From the NCBI RefSeq assembly GCF_000426545.1, contig NZ_KE384534.1, forward strand, positions 186,001 to 250,000: 64,000 nt of DNA, read 5' to 3'. Numbering within the stretch: position 1 is the stretch's first letter; every line of letters begins with the position of its first letter. Below are positions 8,276 through 17,819 of this stretch, one piece after another. The DNA is from Paenibacillus massiliensis subsp. panacisoli DSM 21345 (GTDB lineage: Bacteria; Bacillota; Bacilli; Paenibacillales; Paenibacillaceae). The notes beneath the pieces were generated by a model. The model worked only from the letters and a program-made list of their open reading frames with translations, made no database searches and was not told where the DNA came from. A program made the position numbers and the translations under genes.

Positions 8276-9217
8276 ATGAAAACGAAGATAGGTGTACTTG
8301 TTATGTCATATGGCACGCCGGAGAGTCTGGAGCAAGTCGAGGCCTATTACACACATATCCGTCGTGGGCGTGCTCCATCAGCAGAGCAGCTGCAGGAGCT
8401 AACAGATCGTTACAAGGCTATTGTGGGCGGAGTATTCCCGTTGCGTGAGAATACAGATCGTCAGGTCAAAAATTTACAGGAAGCACTGGGACGCAACAAT
8501 CCAGATCCGAACATTGAGTTCGTATGCTATCAGGGCTTGAAGCATGCTGCACCGTTTATTGAAGATGGTGTTGAGGCGATGGCACGCGATGGTATTCAGC
8601 GGGGGATCGGAGTGGTCCTGGCACCTCACTATTCCGTCATGAGCGTTGGCAGTTATATTAAGAGGGCAGAAGAGAAGGCACAGGAGCTGGGTATCCAGAT
8701 GGATTTTGTGGAGAGCTACCATCTGCATCCATTGCTGATCAAGGCATTGACGAACCGTGTGACAGCCAAGCTGGATTTGTTCGAGGAAGCAGGCGCAGAC
8801 CGAGCTTCTGTGCGAGTGTTGTTCAGTGCCCATAGTCTTCCTGAGCGAATTCTGGAGATGGGAGATCCTTATGTGGATCAACTGATGGAGACCTCCAAGG
8901 CTATAGCGGAGCAGGCTGGAGTGGGGTCCTGGCAGTTCACATGGCAGAGTGCAGGCAGGACGGCAGAGCCATGGCTCGGACCAGACATTCTGGATACTTT
9001 GCATGTGCTGCATGAGGAACAGGTGGGGTACGTATTGTCGGCGCCGATCGGCTTCGTATCCGACCATCTGGAGGTATTGTATGATCTGGACATCGAAGCT
9101 CAGGCCGTAGCACGCGAGTTGGATATGAGATTACAACGGACTGACTCGCTTAACAGTGATCCCCTGTATATGGAGACGTTGAGTGATGTCGTTATAAGCC
9201 GATGGAAAAAGGGATGA
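8276..9217 (+). CDS. hemH: Coproporphyrin III ferrochelatase
   Basis: 313 residues, soluble monomer length. It inserts Fe2+ into coproporphyrin III in the Gram-positive pathway (the enzyme is also called CpfC). Catalytic H186 in SAHSLPER and E266 in SDHLEVLYDLD match the B. subtilis His183/Glu264 pair; SYGTPE near the N-terminus is the usual start motif. GGAGG stands ten bases before the ATG. It lies between hemE and hemY, seven bases before the hemY start, so translation is probably coupled. Confidence 0.97.
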   Translation: MKTKIGVLVMSYGTPESLEQVEAYYTHIRRGRAPSAEQLQELTDRYKAIVGGVFPLRENTDRQVKNLQEALGRNNPDPNIEFVCYQGLKHAAPFIEDGVEAMARDGIQRGIGVVLAPHYSVMSVGSYIKRAEEKAQELGIQMDFVESYHLHPLLIKALTNRVTAKLDLFEEAGADRASVRVLFSAHSLPERILEMGDPYVDQLMETSKAIAEQAGVGSWQFTWQSAGRTAEPWLGPDILDTLHVLHEEQVGYVLSAPIGFVSDHLEVLYDLDIEAQAVARELDMRLQRTDSLNSDPLYMETLSDVVISRWKKG

Positions 9218-9224
9218 AGAGGAC

Positions 9225-10673
9225 ATGGGATTAACACCACGCAGAATCGTCATTATCGGAGGCGGACTCACCGGCCTTAGCGCTGCCTTTTATAGTCGTA
9301 AGCTATTTAAGGAAGCCGGCTACGAGCCGCAGATTACCGTGCTGGAGAAGGCCCCTGTCCTTGGCGGAAAGATTGAGACTTTACACAAGGATGGCTTTGT
9401 CATTGAGAAGGGACCTGATTCATTTCTGGCCCGTAAGACGGCCATGATAGATTTGGCGAAGGAGCTAGAACTGGATCATGAGCTGGTTACGACCAACCCG
9501 GAGGCCAAGAAGACGTATATCGTGCAGAATGGGCGACTTCATCCTATGCCACCAGGCTTGGTGCTTGGGATTCCGACGGAGCTGAAGCCGTTTCTCCAGA
9601 GCGGTCTTGTATCGGGAGCGGGCAAGCTTAGGGCGCTGATGGATTTTGTCATTCCGCCGCGGCGAAGCACAGAGGACGAGCCGCTGGGCGAGCTGATCGA
9701 GCGACGGCTGGGCAGAGAGGTGCTGGAAAACATTACGGAGCCGCTGCTTGCTGGCATATATGCGGCTGAGATGCATCAGCTTAGTCTGCATGCCACTTTT
9801 CCACAATTCGGTGATGTCGAACGCGAGTATGGGAGCCTGATCCGCGGTATGATGACCGGAAGAAAGCCGCAGGAGACGCACACAGGCACACGGAAGAGCA
9901 TGTTCATGACCTTTAGACAAGGATTACAAAGCCTGGTACATGCCTTGATTCATGAGCTGCAATCATGCGAACTACTCACCGGTACGGGCGCTGTTGCCAT
10001 ACACAAGACCGCTGCGGGCGCAAGCATGGCTTCACGATACACCGTACAACTGGATAATGGGACATTGCTGGAGGCAGATGAAATCTTCGTAACGGTTCCT
10101 ACATTCGCAGCGGCTCCCCTGCTAAGCCCCCACGTGGATACCAAGGAGCTTGCAGCGATGAACTACGCTTCAGTGGCCAATGTGATTATGGCCTTCGAGC
10201 GAGCAGACATCGAGAATGTGTTCGACGGCTCTGGCTTCCTCGTGCCGCGCAAGGAGGGCAGAGACATCACGGCTTGTACCTGGACCTCAGCCAAATGGCT
10301 GCACACCAGTCCAGAGGACAAGGTACTACTGCGCTGCTATGTTGGCCGAGCAGGTGCCGAGCAGAGCGTTGGTCTGCCAGATCAGGAGCTGATTGCACGG
10401 GTGCGTAAGGACATACGCGATCTGATGGGTGTAACTGCTGAGCCGCTATTCACCGAGATTACCCGGCTCCCCAACTCCATGCCTCAGTATCCGGTAGGTC
10501 ACACAGCTAATGTGGCAACGCTACGCAAGGAGCTTGGTGACGTGCTGCCAGGAGTATACGTCGCTGGAGCGGGATATGATGCAATTGGATTGCCAGACTG
10601 CATTCGTCAAGCGAAGGAATATGCTGGCATAGCAGTGGAGCGGGCAGGCTTGTCCTCCGTTGCTGCAAGGTAA
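9225..10673 (+). CDS. hemY: Coproporphyrinogen III oxidase, FAD-dependent (HemY/CgoX)
   Basis: 482 residues. The N-terminal dinucleotide fold (VIIGGGLTGLSAAFYSRK, about 10-27) binds FAD. The middle EKGPDSFLARK and the C-terminal AGAGYDAIGLPDCIRQAKE are typical of the HemG/HemY oxidase family. In Firmicutes the enzyme oxidises coproporphyrinogen III to coproporphyrin III, the HemH substrate. It is the last gene of the operon, followed by a terminator at 10747-10779. No haem decarboxylase (hemQ/chdC) gene is in the window, although the pathway needs one. Confidence 0.95.
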   Translation: MGLTPRRIVIIGGGLTGLSAAFYSRKLFKEAGYEPQITVLEKAPVLGGKIETLHKDGFVIEKGPDSFLARKTAMIDLAKELELDHELVTTNPEAKKTYIVQNGRLHPMPPGLVLGIPTELKPFLQSGLVSGAGKLRALMDFVIPPRRSTEDEPLGELIERRLGREVLENITEPLLAGIYAAEMHQLSLHATFPQFGDVEREYGSLIRGMMTGRKPQETHTGTRKSMFMTFRQGLQSLVHALIHELQSCELLTGTGAVAIHKTAAGASMASRYTVQLDNGTLLEADEIFVTVPTFAAAPLLSPHVDTKELAAMNYASVANVIMAFERADIENVFDGSGFLVPRKEGRDITACTWTSAKWLHTSPEDKVLLRCYVGRAGAEQSVGLPDQELIARVRKDIRDLMGVTAEPLFTEITRLPNSMPQYPVGHTANVATLRKELGDVLPGVYVAGAGYDAIGLPDCIRQAKEYAGIAVERAGLSSVAAR

Positions 10674-10746
10674 TGCCAAAGGCTGCTAGTGGATGATCAC
10701 TGTTACCGCAGTCTCGAAGTTCAAGACCCAAAGACCTATTATAGTT

Positions 10747-10779
10747 GAACCCTCCGCGGACAGCGGGGGGTTCTCTTTG
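10747..10779 (+). terminator. Terminator of the hemEHY operon
   Basis: Arms 10747-10757 and 10763-10773 (GAACCCTCCGC / GCGGGGGGTTC, one G-U pair) enclose a 5-base loop, followed by TCTTTG. The U-tract is weak but the stem is very GC-rich. Confidence 0.65.
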
Positions 10780-10886
10780 TAAACAGCGCTGTTATATAAT
10801 AAAATGAGTACCCGAGCGGAAATAGAGTTAAGCTGGATTGTCTGTGACGACTATGCGGCTTCTATGACATGATAAAGGAGAGAATG

Positions 10887-12347
10887 ATGCCCCTCTCAAG
10901 AAGCGAGAAGTATAATAAGCAAAAGAAACGTCGCAAGCACAAAACCAGAATCATGATGATGGTGAACCTGACTCTGCTGCTCATGATTGGAGCAGTGGTG
11001 GGCGTCTACCTCTGGACTGAACATACGGGAGCTTGGCCGAACAATCATCAAGCTACAGCATCGAATCCGGAAATGGCGGACAACAGCCGTGCTGTAGATG
11101 AACATAACGGTGAGCAGGAACGATTCGATGGTGCTGTGGACAGTGATACTTCTGTCGCGGAACAGTTCGGAACAGAGGGAGAAGAGACGACACAGCAAGC
11201 AGGTGATGCGGATGAATCTACTGATGACAACCCGACAGACGACAGCGGCGTAGCAGCAAACACACCTGAACGTTCAGAAGCCGACGAACCGAGACAGATG
11301 GATGAGGCCGCTGGTGGTAGCTCCACAACAATAGAGGACATGGCACAGCAGGAGACTATTGCTCCTGTAGAAGGTGGGGATACTTCCACAGGGAGTGGTT
11401 CAGTTGATCGAGTGCTCATGCACTTTGTGGGCGATATTCAATTTGCCGGCAAGGTCGAAGAGCGTCTGGAGAGCAAGGGCTTTGATTTTCCGTATCAATA
11501 TCTTGGGGATCTATTTCGGACGGACGACCTAACGGTTGGTAATCTGGAAACCCCGGTCACGACTCGTGGCCAGAAGGCCGAAGACAAGACCTATGTCTAT
11601 AAATCCTCGCCGAAGGCACTTTCTGCTCTTGCGGCAGCTGGCATGGACGCTGTGAATTTGGCCAACAATCACATTTTGGATCAGGGAGTAGAAGGGCTGC
11701 TGGATACGATGAGCTACCTGCAGCAATACGGCATTGGATATATGGGTGCAGGCAAGCAAGCGGAGCGCGCTTACGCACCAATCTACTATGAGAGAAACGG
11801 GATCAGAATCGCTCTGCTTGGCTTTAGCCGTGTTATTCCCAAAGTCAGCTGGTATGCTGGTAATGGGCCTGGTGTTGCAGGGGCCTATGACTCCACCCTG
11901 GCATTGAAAGCAATCCGAGAAGCGCGCAAGCAAGCAGATCTGGTCATTGTAACTGCTCATTGGGGTAAGGAGAAGACAAGGACGCTTGAGGCGCATCAAA
12001 GCAAGCTTGCACATGAATTCATTGATGCTGGAGCCGATCTCGTCATGGGCGGACATCCACATGTATTACAGGGACTAGAGCAGTATAAAGGGAAATGGAT
12101 TGCTTATAGCACGGGTAACTTTATTTTCTCCAAAGCTCTGGACCCGTTAACGCTGCAGACTGCCATCTTTCAAGCCTCGTGCACCAAGCAGGGGGATTGC
12201 CAGCTGCAGCTTATCCCTTATCGTACTGAATTGGGTCAGCCTGTACCTATGGGAGCCGAGGAGGCAAGCCAGCTATATCGGGAATTGACCGCGGTATCCA
12301 TCGGCGGGGCCCGAATCGAAGCAGATGGACGTGTGACGACGCAATAA
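10887..12347 (+). CDS. CapA family metallophosphatase-like protein, membrane-anchored
   Basis: 486 residues. A basic N-terminus and one membrane helix (about 22-43) are followed by a long acidic, Ser/Thr/Glu-rich linker (about 45-175). The CapA/YwtB calcineurin-like domain then begins with FVGDIQF. Family motifs visible are NLETPVT, NLANNHILDQG, HWGKE and GGHPHVLQG. CapA/PgsA proteins take part in poly-gamma-glutamate capsule synthesis or export, but no pgsB/pgsC genes are adjacent, so a cell-surface hydrolase role is equally possible. The second ATG (10887) lies six bases after AAAGGAG; ATG codons at 10869 and 10884 are badly spaced. Confidence 0.85.
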   Translation: MPLSRSEKYNKQKKRRKHKTRIMMMVNLTLLLMIGAVVGVYLWTEHTGAWPNNHQATASNPEMADNSRAVDEHNGEQERFDGAVDSDTSVAEQFGTEGEETTQQAGDADESTDDNPTDDSGVAANTPERSEADEPRQMDEAAGGSSTTIEDMAQQETIAPVEGGDTSTGSGSVDRVLMHFVGDIQFAGKVEERLESKGFDFPYQYLGDLFRTDDLTVGNLETPVTTRGQKAEDKTYVYKSSPKALSALAAAGMDAVNLANNHILDQGVEGLLDTMSYLQQYGIGYMGAGKQAERAYAPIYYERNGIRIALLGFSRVIPKVSWYAGNGPGVAGAYDSTLALKAIREARKQADLVIVTAHWGKEKTRTLEAHQSKLAHEFIDAGADLVMGGHPHVLQGLEQYKGKWIAYSTGNFIFSKALDPLTLQTAIFQASCTKQGDCQLQLIPYRTELGQPVPMGAEEASQLYRELTAVSIGGARIEADGRVTTQ

Positions 12348-12439
12348 AAGGCTACATGATGCAATGTGTAAATGATGCAATTCGTCCATGATACAAAACA
12401 AGGGAGAACAATCATCCTTTTGCCCAAGGAGGCTGTGTG

Positions 12440-13189
12440 ATGAGGAACGGTTGTGCAGCTCACCGAGGCTGCTCAAATGCTGCTCCGGAGAATACGATGG
12501 CTGCTTTCCAGTTGGCCTTGGACTGCTCTGCTGTGAGCTGGATTGAGCTAGATGTACAATTATCCCGTGACGGTGTACCGATGGTCATTCATGATTTCAA
12601 GGTGGATCGAACGACGAACGGAACAGGGCTTGTGAGGGATATGACGTCCGCAGAGCTGGCACGATTGGATGCAGGGGCCTGGAAATCATCGAAGTACGCT
12701 GGAGAGCATGTCCCACAGCTTAGTGAGGTGCTGGATTTGTGCCAGGGCTCCGTGTCGCTTAATATTGAGCTTAAGACGTCGGGCAATATGTACCCAGGTC
12801 TGGAGAAGGCAGTGCTGCGAGAGATAATGGCGCGTAGGATGGAGAGGGATGTGGTGCTCACCTCATTTGACCGGCAGGCGCTTCGTCAGGTCAAGGCACT
12901 TGATTCTGAGATACGAACCGGACTGATCATTGACGCCGCCCCCAACGATCTCGCGGAACAGTTGGATAAGCTGGAGTGCACGTTTCTATCGCTCGGTTAT
13001 CCCCATGTGAACAAGCAATTGCTCCGCAAGATGGCGGAGAGGGAAATTATCGTCATGGCCTGGACGGTCGATCAGTTACGACTTATGAGGCGCCTTGCTG
13101 CTATGGATTCGGAATTGCTGATCTGCACGAATCGCCCTGAGCTGTGGCCAGCGACCATCTCCAAGCGCAATTGGCTGCCGTTCCTGTAA
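12440..13189 (+). CDS. Glycerophosphodiester phosphodiesterase
   Basis: 249 residues, cytosolic, with no signal peptide. The GDPD catalytic set is present: HRG at 8-10, PENT, ELDVQLSRDGVPMVIHD (metal-binding Glu and Asp plus the second catalytic His) and NIELK. It hydrolyses glycerophosphodiesters to glycerol-3-phosphate and an alcohol, in phospholipid turnover. The ATG at 12440 has AAGGAGG seven bases upstream, better placed than the GTG at 12437. It follows the CapA-like gene by about 92 bases and may be co-transcribed with it. Confidence 0.92.
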   Translation: MRNGCAAHRGCSNAAPENTMAAFQLALDCSAVSWIELDVQLSRDGVPMVIHDFKVDRTTNGTGLVRDMTSAELARLDAGAWKSSKYAGEHVPQLSEVLDLCQGSVSLNIELKTSGNMYPGLEKAVLREIMARRMERDVVLTSFDRQALRQVKALDSEIRTGLIIDAAPNDLAEQLDKLECTFLSLGYPHVNKQLLRKMAEREIIVMAWTVDQLRLMRRLAAMDSELLICTNRPELWPATISKRNWLPFL

Positions 13190-13347
13190 TCCCTCTTGCC
13201 ACGAAGGCATTCGTAGGCACCATATAGTCAAGCGTTACTGTTGACTGACAAGTAAAAGTCATATCGATCGTATGGGATTGTAACGGGCTATATTTTGGCT
13301 GTAGCACACTTAATCATGCCCTACATAAGTTCATACTCCGTACTATT

Positions 13348-13379
13348 TAAGCTCCTGATTAAGATATATAAGCTCCTGA
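13348..13379 (+). repeat. Two 11-base direct repeats upstream of the FAH-family gene
   Basis: TAAGCTCCTGA occurs at 13348-13358 and 13369-13379, 21 bases start to start, so on the same face of the helix. A possible promoter follows (TTGTTA 13386-13391, 16 bases, TAATTT 13408-13413). The arrangement is that of an activator site, but this is only an inference. Confidence 0.35.
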
Positions 13380-13444
13380 GCTGATTTGTTACAAATTCTA
13401 ATCGTAGTAATTTCAATCTATACAGACAAAGGTGGCTGACGAGA

Positions 13445-14068
13445 ATGATGAAGGAAATCCGCAATGTGTATTGTGTAGGACGTAATTATAAATTACATGC
13501 TGAGGAACTGGGTAATGCTGTCCCCGAGCAACCAATGATTTTCATGAAGCCGTCGCATGCGGTTGTACCTATGAATGGAGATGCACTGAGTCTTCCCTTG
13601 GACCGCGGAGAGCTTCACTATGAGGCAGAGCTTGTATTGCAACTGGGAAGTCACTACGAACCAGGGATGTCACTTGCGGAGAGTATTAGCGGCTTTGCCT
13701 TTGGCATTGATTTTACGCTGCGTGACGTACAGTCGGTCATCAAGCAGAAGGGCCACCCATGGACGGCTGCCAAAGGCTTCAGAAATTCTGCGCCAATTAC
13801 ACCGTTTCTTCCGTTTCCAGGCATGGAGGCTCTGCTTCAGCATGATTTCACGCTGTTGAAGAATGGACAGGTGGTACAGCGCGGTAACCTATCGAATCTG
13901 ATCTTCTCCTTGCAGGTTGTAGCGGATTATATTGCTGAGCATTACGGTCTGGGAGCGGGAGATATCATCTTTACCGGGACTCCTGAAGGGGTGGGACCAA
14001 CGGTTCGCGGAGATATATTGGAGCTTCAGTGGGGAAATGAATCACAAGGATCGTGCAAAATCGGCTAG
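13445..14068 (+). CDS. Fumarylacetoacetate hydrolase family protein
   Basis: 207 residues, the short single-domain form. YCVGRNYKLHAEELGN at the N-terminus, the metal-binding Glu pair in HYEAELVLQ and the Asp in GIDFTLRDVQ, then TGTPEGVGP near the end, are family landmarks. Members include acylpyruvate hydrolases, oxaloacetate decarboxylases/tautomerases and catechol-pathway hydrolases, and sequence alone does not separate them. No aromatic-degradation genes are nearby, so a housekeeping role such as oxaloacetate repair is more likely. AAAGGTGG lies nine bases before the ATG; a second ATG follows directly. Confidence 0.85.
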   Translation: MMKEIRNVYCVGRNYKLHAEELGNAVPEQPMIFMKPSHAVVPMNGDALSLPLDRGELHYEAELVLQLGSHYEPGMSLAESISGFAFGIDFTLRDVQSVIKQKGHPWTAAKGFRNSAPITPFLPFPGMEALLQHDFTLLKNGQVVQRGNLSNLIFSLQVVADYIAEHYGLGAGDIIFTGTPEGVGPTVRGDILELQWGNESQGSCKIG

Positions 14069-14163
14069 TGTTGATGTGAATGTCTGCTGTAGTAAATAGT
14101 TATAAGGAATGGGCGCAATGCTTGAAGCGCGCTTGAAGTCATATTATGGTGCGGGAGGCTAAT

Positions 14164-14964
14164 GTGGACTGGATCATTGGAGCAGCAGCTGCGCTGCTGG
14201 TGAGCGGAGCTGCATACCGGAGACGCTCGCTGACGTTGTCCGGCTGTGCAGCAGCTGTAATCATGGGTACTGTATATTATGGAGCAGGCAATCTGTTCTG
14301 GTTCGGTACATTGCTGTTATTCTTCATCACGTCTACAGCTCTATCCAAGTATAAGCAGGGACGGAAGGCTGAATTAGAGAAGTCTTATGCCAAGACCGGG
14401 AACCGTGATGCGGGGCAGGTGCTGGCGAACGGTGGTATCGGAATGCTGCTATGCATCTTGAACTTCGTATGGCCGCATCCCGTGTGGGCCTTATTCTTCA
14501 TTGGGGTTATGGCCACGGTAACGTCAGATACCTGGGCGACCGAGATCGGTAGCCTGAGCCGGAAGCCACCACGATTCATTCTGAACGGCAAAGTAATGCA
14601 GCCAGGTACTTCTGGAGGCGTCTCATGGCTTGGTACCGGGGCAGCGCTAGCAGGTGGAATGACCATTGGCGTTGGAGCCTGGCTGTTCCAGCTAGTGGAG
14701 GGAGCTACCCTGCTTGGTTGGTGGGAATGGCTGCTGATCGGAGGCGTTGCTGGTATAGGGGGTGCATTCACAGATTCGTATCTCGGGGCTACGGTGCAGC
14801 TCATGCATCGCTGCAAGGTATGTGGCCGCGAGGTTGAGGTAGAGATGCACTGTGGTCAAGAGACTCTTGCCGTTCGCGGCTGGGGCTGGATGAGCAATGA
14901 TGCTGTGAATCTGATCAGCTCTATTGTCGGTGGTGCGCTGGCATTGCTGGCACTGACTCTATGA
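14164..14964 (+). CDS. DUF92 family integral membrane protein
   Basis: 266 residues with about six to seven membrane helices. Motifs typical of DUF92 are NLFWFGTLLLFFITSTALSKY, NGGIGMLL, SDTWATEIG, GVSWLGTGAAL and the C-terminal MSNDAVNLISS. The family is related to plant VTE6 phytyl-phosphate kinase, which suggests an isoprenyl phosphate substrate, but bacterial function is not established. A short pair of Cys (CKVCGRE) lies in the last cytosolic loop. The GTG at 14164 follows GGGAGG at five-base spacing; the ATG 18 bases earlier has no site. Confidence 0.82.
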   Translation: MDWIIGAAAALLVSGAAYRRRSLTLSGCAAAVIMGTVYYGAGNLFWFGTLLLFFITSTALSKYKQGRKAELEKSYAKTGNRDAGQVLANGGIGMLLCILNFVWPHPVWALFFIGVMATVTSDTWATEIGSLSRKPPRFILNGKVMQPGTSGGVSWLGTGAALAGGMTIGVGAWLFQLVEGATLLGWWEWLLIGGVAGIGGAFTDSYLGATVQLMHRCKVCGREVEVEMHCGQETLAVRGWGWMSNDAVNLISSIVGGALALLALTL

Positions 14965-15018
14965 ATGTAGAACAGAGCACCCGATCGGGCAACAAGACAG
15001 AAAGGGGGAAGGGGCTAT

Positions 15019-15594
15019 ATGAGCGCCCTGCATGGAGATAAGCAGGAGGCGATCCTGGACGCGGCTTATGATATTTTCGGTACCAAGGGCTTCTACGAAA
15101 CGAAGATTTCGGAGATTGCAGAGCAGGCAGGAATTGCCAAAGGTACCGTCTATCTGTATTTCGAAAGTAAGGAGCAGCTGTTCAAGGCCGTAACACGTCG
15201 TGATTGTGAGCAGTTCCTGGAGCGGCTCAGTCATTCCGTTCAAGGGTGTGCCTTCGAGGAACAGATCCATAGAATGGCCAGCCTTCATTTGCGGTATCAT
15301 TATGAGCGGAGGCATCATTCGAAGCTGTTCTTCATGCTACCCAACAATGATCCAGAATTGATGGAATATATGCGAGGCTTCATTCAACGGTATACAGATT
15401 TTGTGACCCAGGTGCTGGAGCAAGCCGGGGTGAGTAATGGATCCTTGCATGCCAAAGCCTTGATCGGTATGCTGGAGCGGCTTAAGATGGATTTCATGTT
15501 CAACCAGGAATATGAGGAGGCAGAGCTGCTAACTACTGTTGAGCTTGCCGCGAATCTGTTTTTGGGGGGCTGCCGGGCAATGCCTATCAGATAG
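15019..15594 (+). CDS. TetR/AcrR family transcriptional regulator
   Basis: 191 residues. The N-terminal helix-turn-helix is clear (AAYDIFGTKGFYETKISEI and AGIAKGTVYLYFESKEQLF, about 12-49), followed by the all-helical ligand-binding half. The ligand and targets are unknown. AAAGGGGGAAGGGG precedes the ATG. It lies 54 bases after the DUF92 gene and about 180 bases before the ABC-F gene, whose expression it may or may not control. A GC-rich hairpin at about 15607-15648 (CGTATG / CATACG) could end its transcript. Confidence 0.88.
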   Translation: MSALHGDKQEAILDAAYDIFGTKGFYETKISEIAEQAGIAKGTVYLYFESKEQLFKAVTRRDCEQFLERLSHSVQGCAFEEQIHRMASLHLRYHYERRHHSKLFFMLPNNDPELMEYMRGFIQRYTDFVTQVLEQAGVSNGSLHAKALIGMLERLKMDFMFNQEYEEAELLTTVELAANLFLGGCRAMPIR

Positions 15595-15777
15595 TACCTT
15601 CACAGGTGTGGGCGTATGTAGCGAATGTAGCATCAAGCATACGCACATCACAATCTAGGGCACTACAACTACAATCAATACTTTATTCAAACCATGTAGT
15701 GACAGCTATGGAGGAATATCGGTTCAATTAAATGACAGTAAAAGAAGGTCAGTTCAAAGAAAGTGTAGGGCAAAGCC

Positions 15778-17694
15778 ATGAACATATTAACGGTAGAACA
15801 ATTATCCAAAAGCTATGGGGTCAAGACACTCTTCCACGAAGTATCCTTCGGCATGGATGACAAGGATAAGATCGGGGTAGTCGGTGTCAACGGTACGGGC
15901 AAATCAACATTCCTTCGCACAATTGCAGGGATTGAGACACCGGACAGTGGACAAATTGCGGTCAATAACGATGTGCGGATTCAATACCTCGCGCAGAATC
16001 CAGAATTTGATGAGCAAGCTACAGTACTGCAGCACATCTTTGGTGGAGGCCTGCCGGAGATGAAGGTGGTACGTGAATATACAGAAGTTATGGAGCAGTT
16101 GGAGCTACAGCCAGGTAACGAATCGTTGCAGAAGAGGCTGCTTGAGGTCAACCAGCGGATGGATGCGTTGCAAGCCTGGACGTTAGAAAGTGAAGCGAAG
16201 GCAGTGCTGACAAGGCTCGGCATCACGCAATTCGACGCGCTCATGGGTAGTCTGTCAGGTGGGCAGCGTAAGCGGGTAGCACTGGCTGCTGCCCTGATTC
16301 AGCCCTGCGAGCTGCTGATTCTGGATGAGCCGACGAACCATATCGACAACGACTCTGTCGAATGGCTGGAGCAATATTTGCAGAAGCGACGTGGCGCGTT
16401 GCTGATGATCACGCATGATCGCTATTTTCTCGATCGTGTCGCTACAGTCATGCTGGAGCTGGATCGCGGTAATCTGTATCGTTATGAGGCGAATTACACT
16501 CGTTTTCTGGAGCTAAAGGCTGAGCGTGAGGAACGAGAGGCAGCCTCGGAGCAGAAGCGTCAGAATCTGTTTCGCAATGAGCTGGCCTGGATACGGCGCG
16601 GAGCCAAGGCTCGAACGACTAAGCAGAAAGCTCGCATTGAACGCTTTGAGAAGCTGAAGGAGCAACAGCCAGAGCAACGTGGCGGAGCTATGGATGTCTC
16701 GGTTGCATCTTCTCGTCTCGGCAAGAAAATCATGGAGCTGGAGCAACTGAACAAATCCGTGGAAGGTCGTGTATTGATCAGTAATCTGGACTACACCGCG
16801 GTTCCCGGTGACAGAATTGGGATTGTCGGACCGAATGGAAGTGGCAAGTCGACGCTCTTGAATATGATCGCTGGCAGGCTGGAGCCAGATCAGGGACAAG
16901 TTGTGCTCGGCAGCACGGTGAAGCTGGGGTACTACACTCAGGAGCACCAGGATATGGACATGAATCAGCGTGTTATTGAATACATCAAAGAGGGCGCTGA
17001 GATTATACGAACAGAAGATGGCAGTACAATCACGGCTGCACAAATGCTGGAACGATTCCTTTTCCCGCCTGGGATGCAGTGGACGATTATTGGAAGACTG
17101 TCCGGCGGAGAGAAGCGGCGTCTATATCTACTGCGTGTGCTGATGGAGTCTCCTAACGTACTGCTGCTGGATGAGCCGACGAATGATCTGGATATTCAGA
17201 CACTTGGCGTGCTTGAGGATTATCTGGATGACTTCCCTGGTGTGGTTATTACTGTATCCCATGATCGTTATTTCTTGGATCGTACTGTAGATAAAATCAT
17301 GGCCTTCGAGGGGAACGGAAAGGTACGGACCCATGTAGGCAACTATACGGAATATGCGGAGTGGATGACTCGGCATGCTGCTGAGACGGCGTCAGCGAGC
17401 GCTGCAGCCGAGAAGAAGACGGCTACGGAGAAGCAGGAGCAGGCTCCCAAAAAGGAAAAGCTGAAATTCAGCTACAAGGAGCAGCGTGAATATGAGCAGA
17501 TTGACGAGCTGGTAGCGCAGGCTGAAGAGCATCTGGTGCAGATCGCAGCAGAGATGGAGAAGGCGTTCAGCGACTCGTTGCGGCTACAGGAGCTAATGCA
17601 GCAGCAGGCACAGGGTGAAGCTGAGCTGGAGCGTCTGATGGAGCGCTGGACCTATCTGAATGAGCTGGCTGAACGAATCGAAGAGAACAAATAG
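15778..17694 (+). CDS. ABC-F family ATPase (Uup/YfmR type)
   Basis: 638 residues and no membrane domain. Two ATPase domains are joined by a charged linker: Walker A GVNGTGKS (36-43) with LSGGQRKR and LLILDEPTNHID, then GPNGSGKS (about 350) with LSGGEKRR and VLLLDEPTNDLD. A C-terminal coiled coil of about 90 residues (KEKLKFSYKEQREYEQIDEL onward) marks the Uup/YfmR branch. ABC-F proteins bind the ribosomal E site and help stalled translation; YfmR acts with EF-P at difficult peptides. The ribosome site is weak (GTAGGGC). A terminator follows at 17705-17741. Confidence 0.92.
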   Translation: MNILTVEQLSKSYGVKTLFHEVSFGMDDKDKIGVVGVNGTGKSTFLRTIAGIETPDSGQIAVNNDVRIQYLAQNPEFDEQATVLQHIFGGGLPEMKVVREYTEVMEQLELQPGNESLQKRLLEVNQRMDALQAWTLESEAKAVLTRLGITQFDALMGSLSGGQRKRVALAAALIQPCELLILDEPTNHIDNDSVEWLEQYLQKRRGALLMITHDRYFLDRVATVMLELDRGNLYRYEANYTRFLELKAEREEREAASEQKRQNLFRNELAWIRRGAKARTTKQKARIERFEKLKEQQPEQRGGAMDVSVASSRLGKKIMELEQLNKSVEGRVLISNLDYTAVPGDRIGIVGPNGSGKSTLLNMIAGRLEPDQGQVVLGSTVKLGYYTQEHQDMDMNQRVIEYIKEGAEIIRTEDGSTITAAQMLERFLFPPGMQWTIIGRLSGGEKRRLYLLRVLMESPNVLLLDEPTNDLDIQTLGVLEDYLDDFPGVVITVSHDRYFLDRTVDKIMAFEGNGKVRTHVGNYTEYAEWMTRHAAETASASAAAEKKTATEKQEQAPKKEKLKFSYKEQREYEQIDELVAQAEEHLVQIAAEMEKAFSDSLRLQELMQQQAQGEAELERLMERWTYLNELAERIEENK

Positions 17695-17704
17695 TATCAA
17701 TTGG

Positions 17705-17741
17705 ACCGCAGTCGCCTTATTTGGTGGATTGCGGTTTTTTT
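17705..17741 (+). terminator. Terminator after the ABC-F gene
   Basis: ACCGCAGTC (17705-17713) pairs with GATTGCGGT (17727-17735), 13-base loop, followed by seven T. It separates the ABC-F gene from the sigma-factor operon. Confidence 0.8.
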
Positions 17742-17819
17742 GATTTTCACGTCAGAAATGAACCTTTTTCCAGTTCAGTTAGTTTAAGAGGTAACAGGTT
17801 GGAGAGGAGGAAGGAAGCA

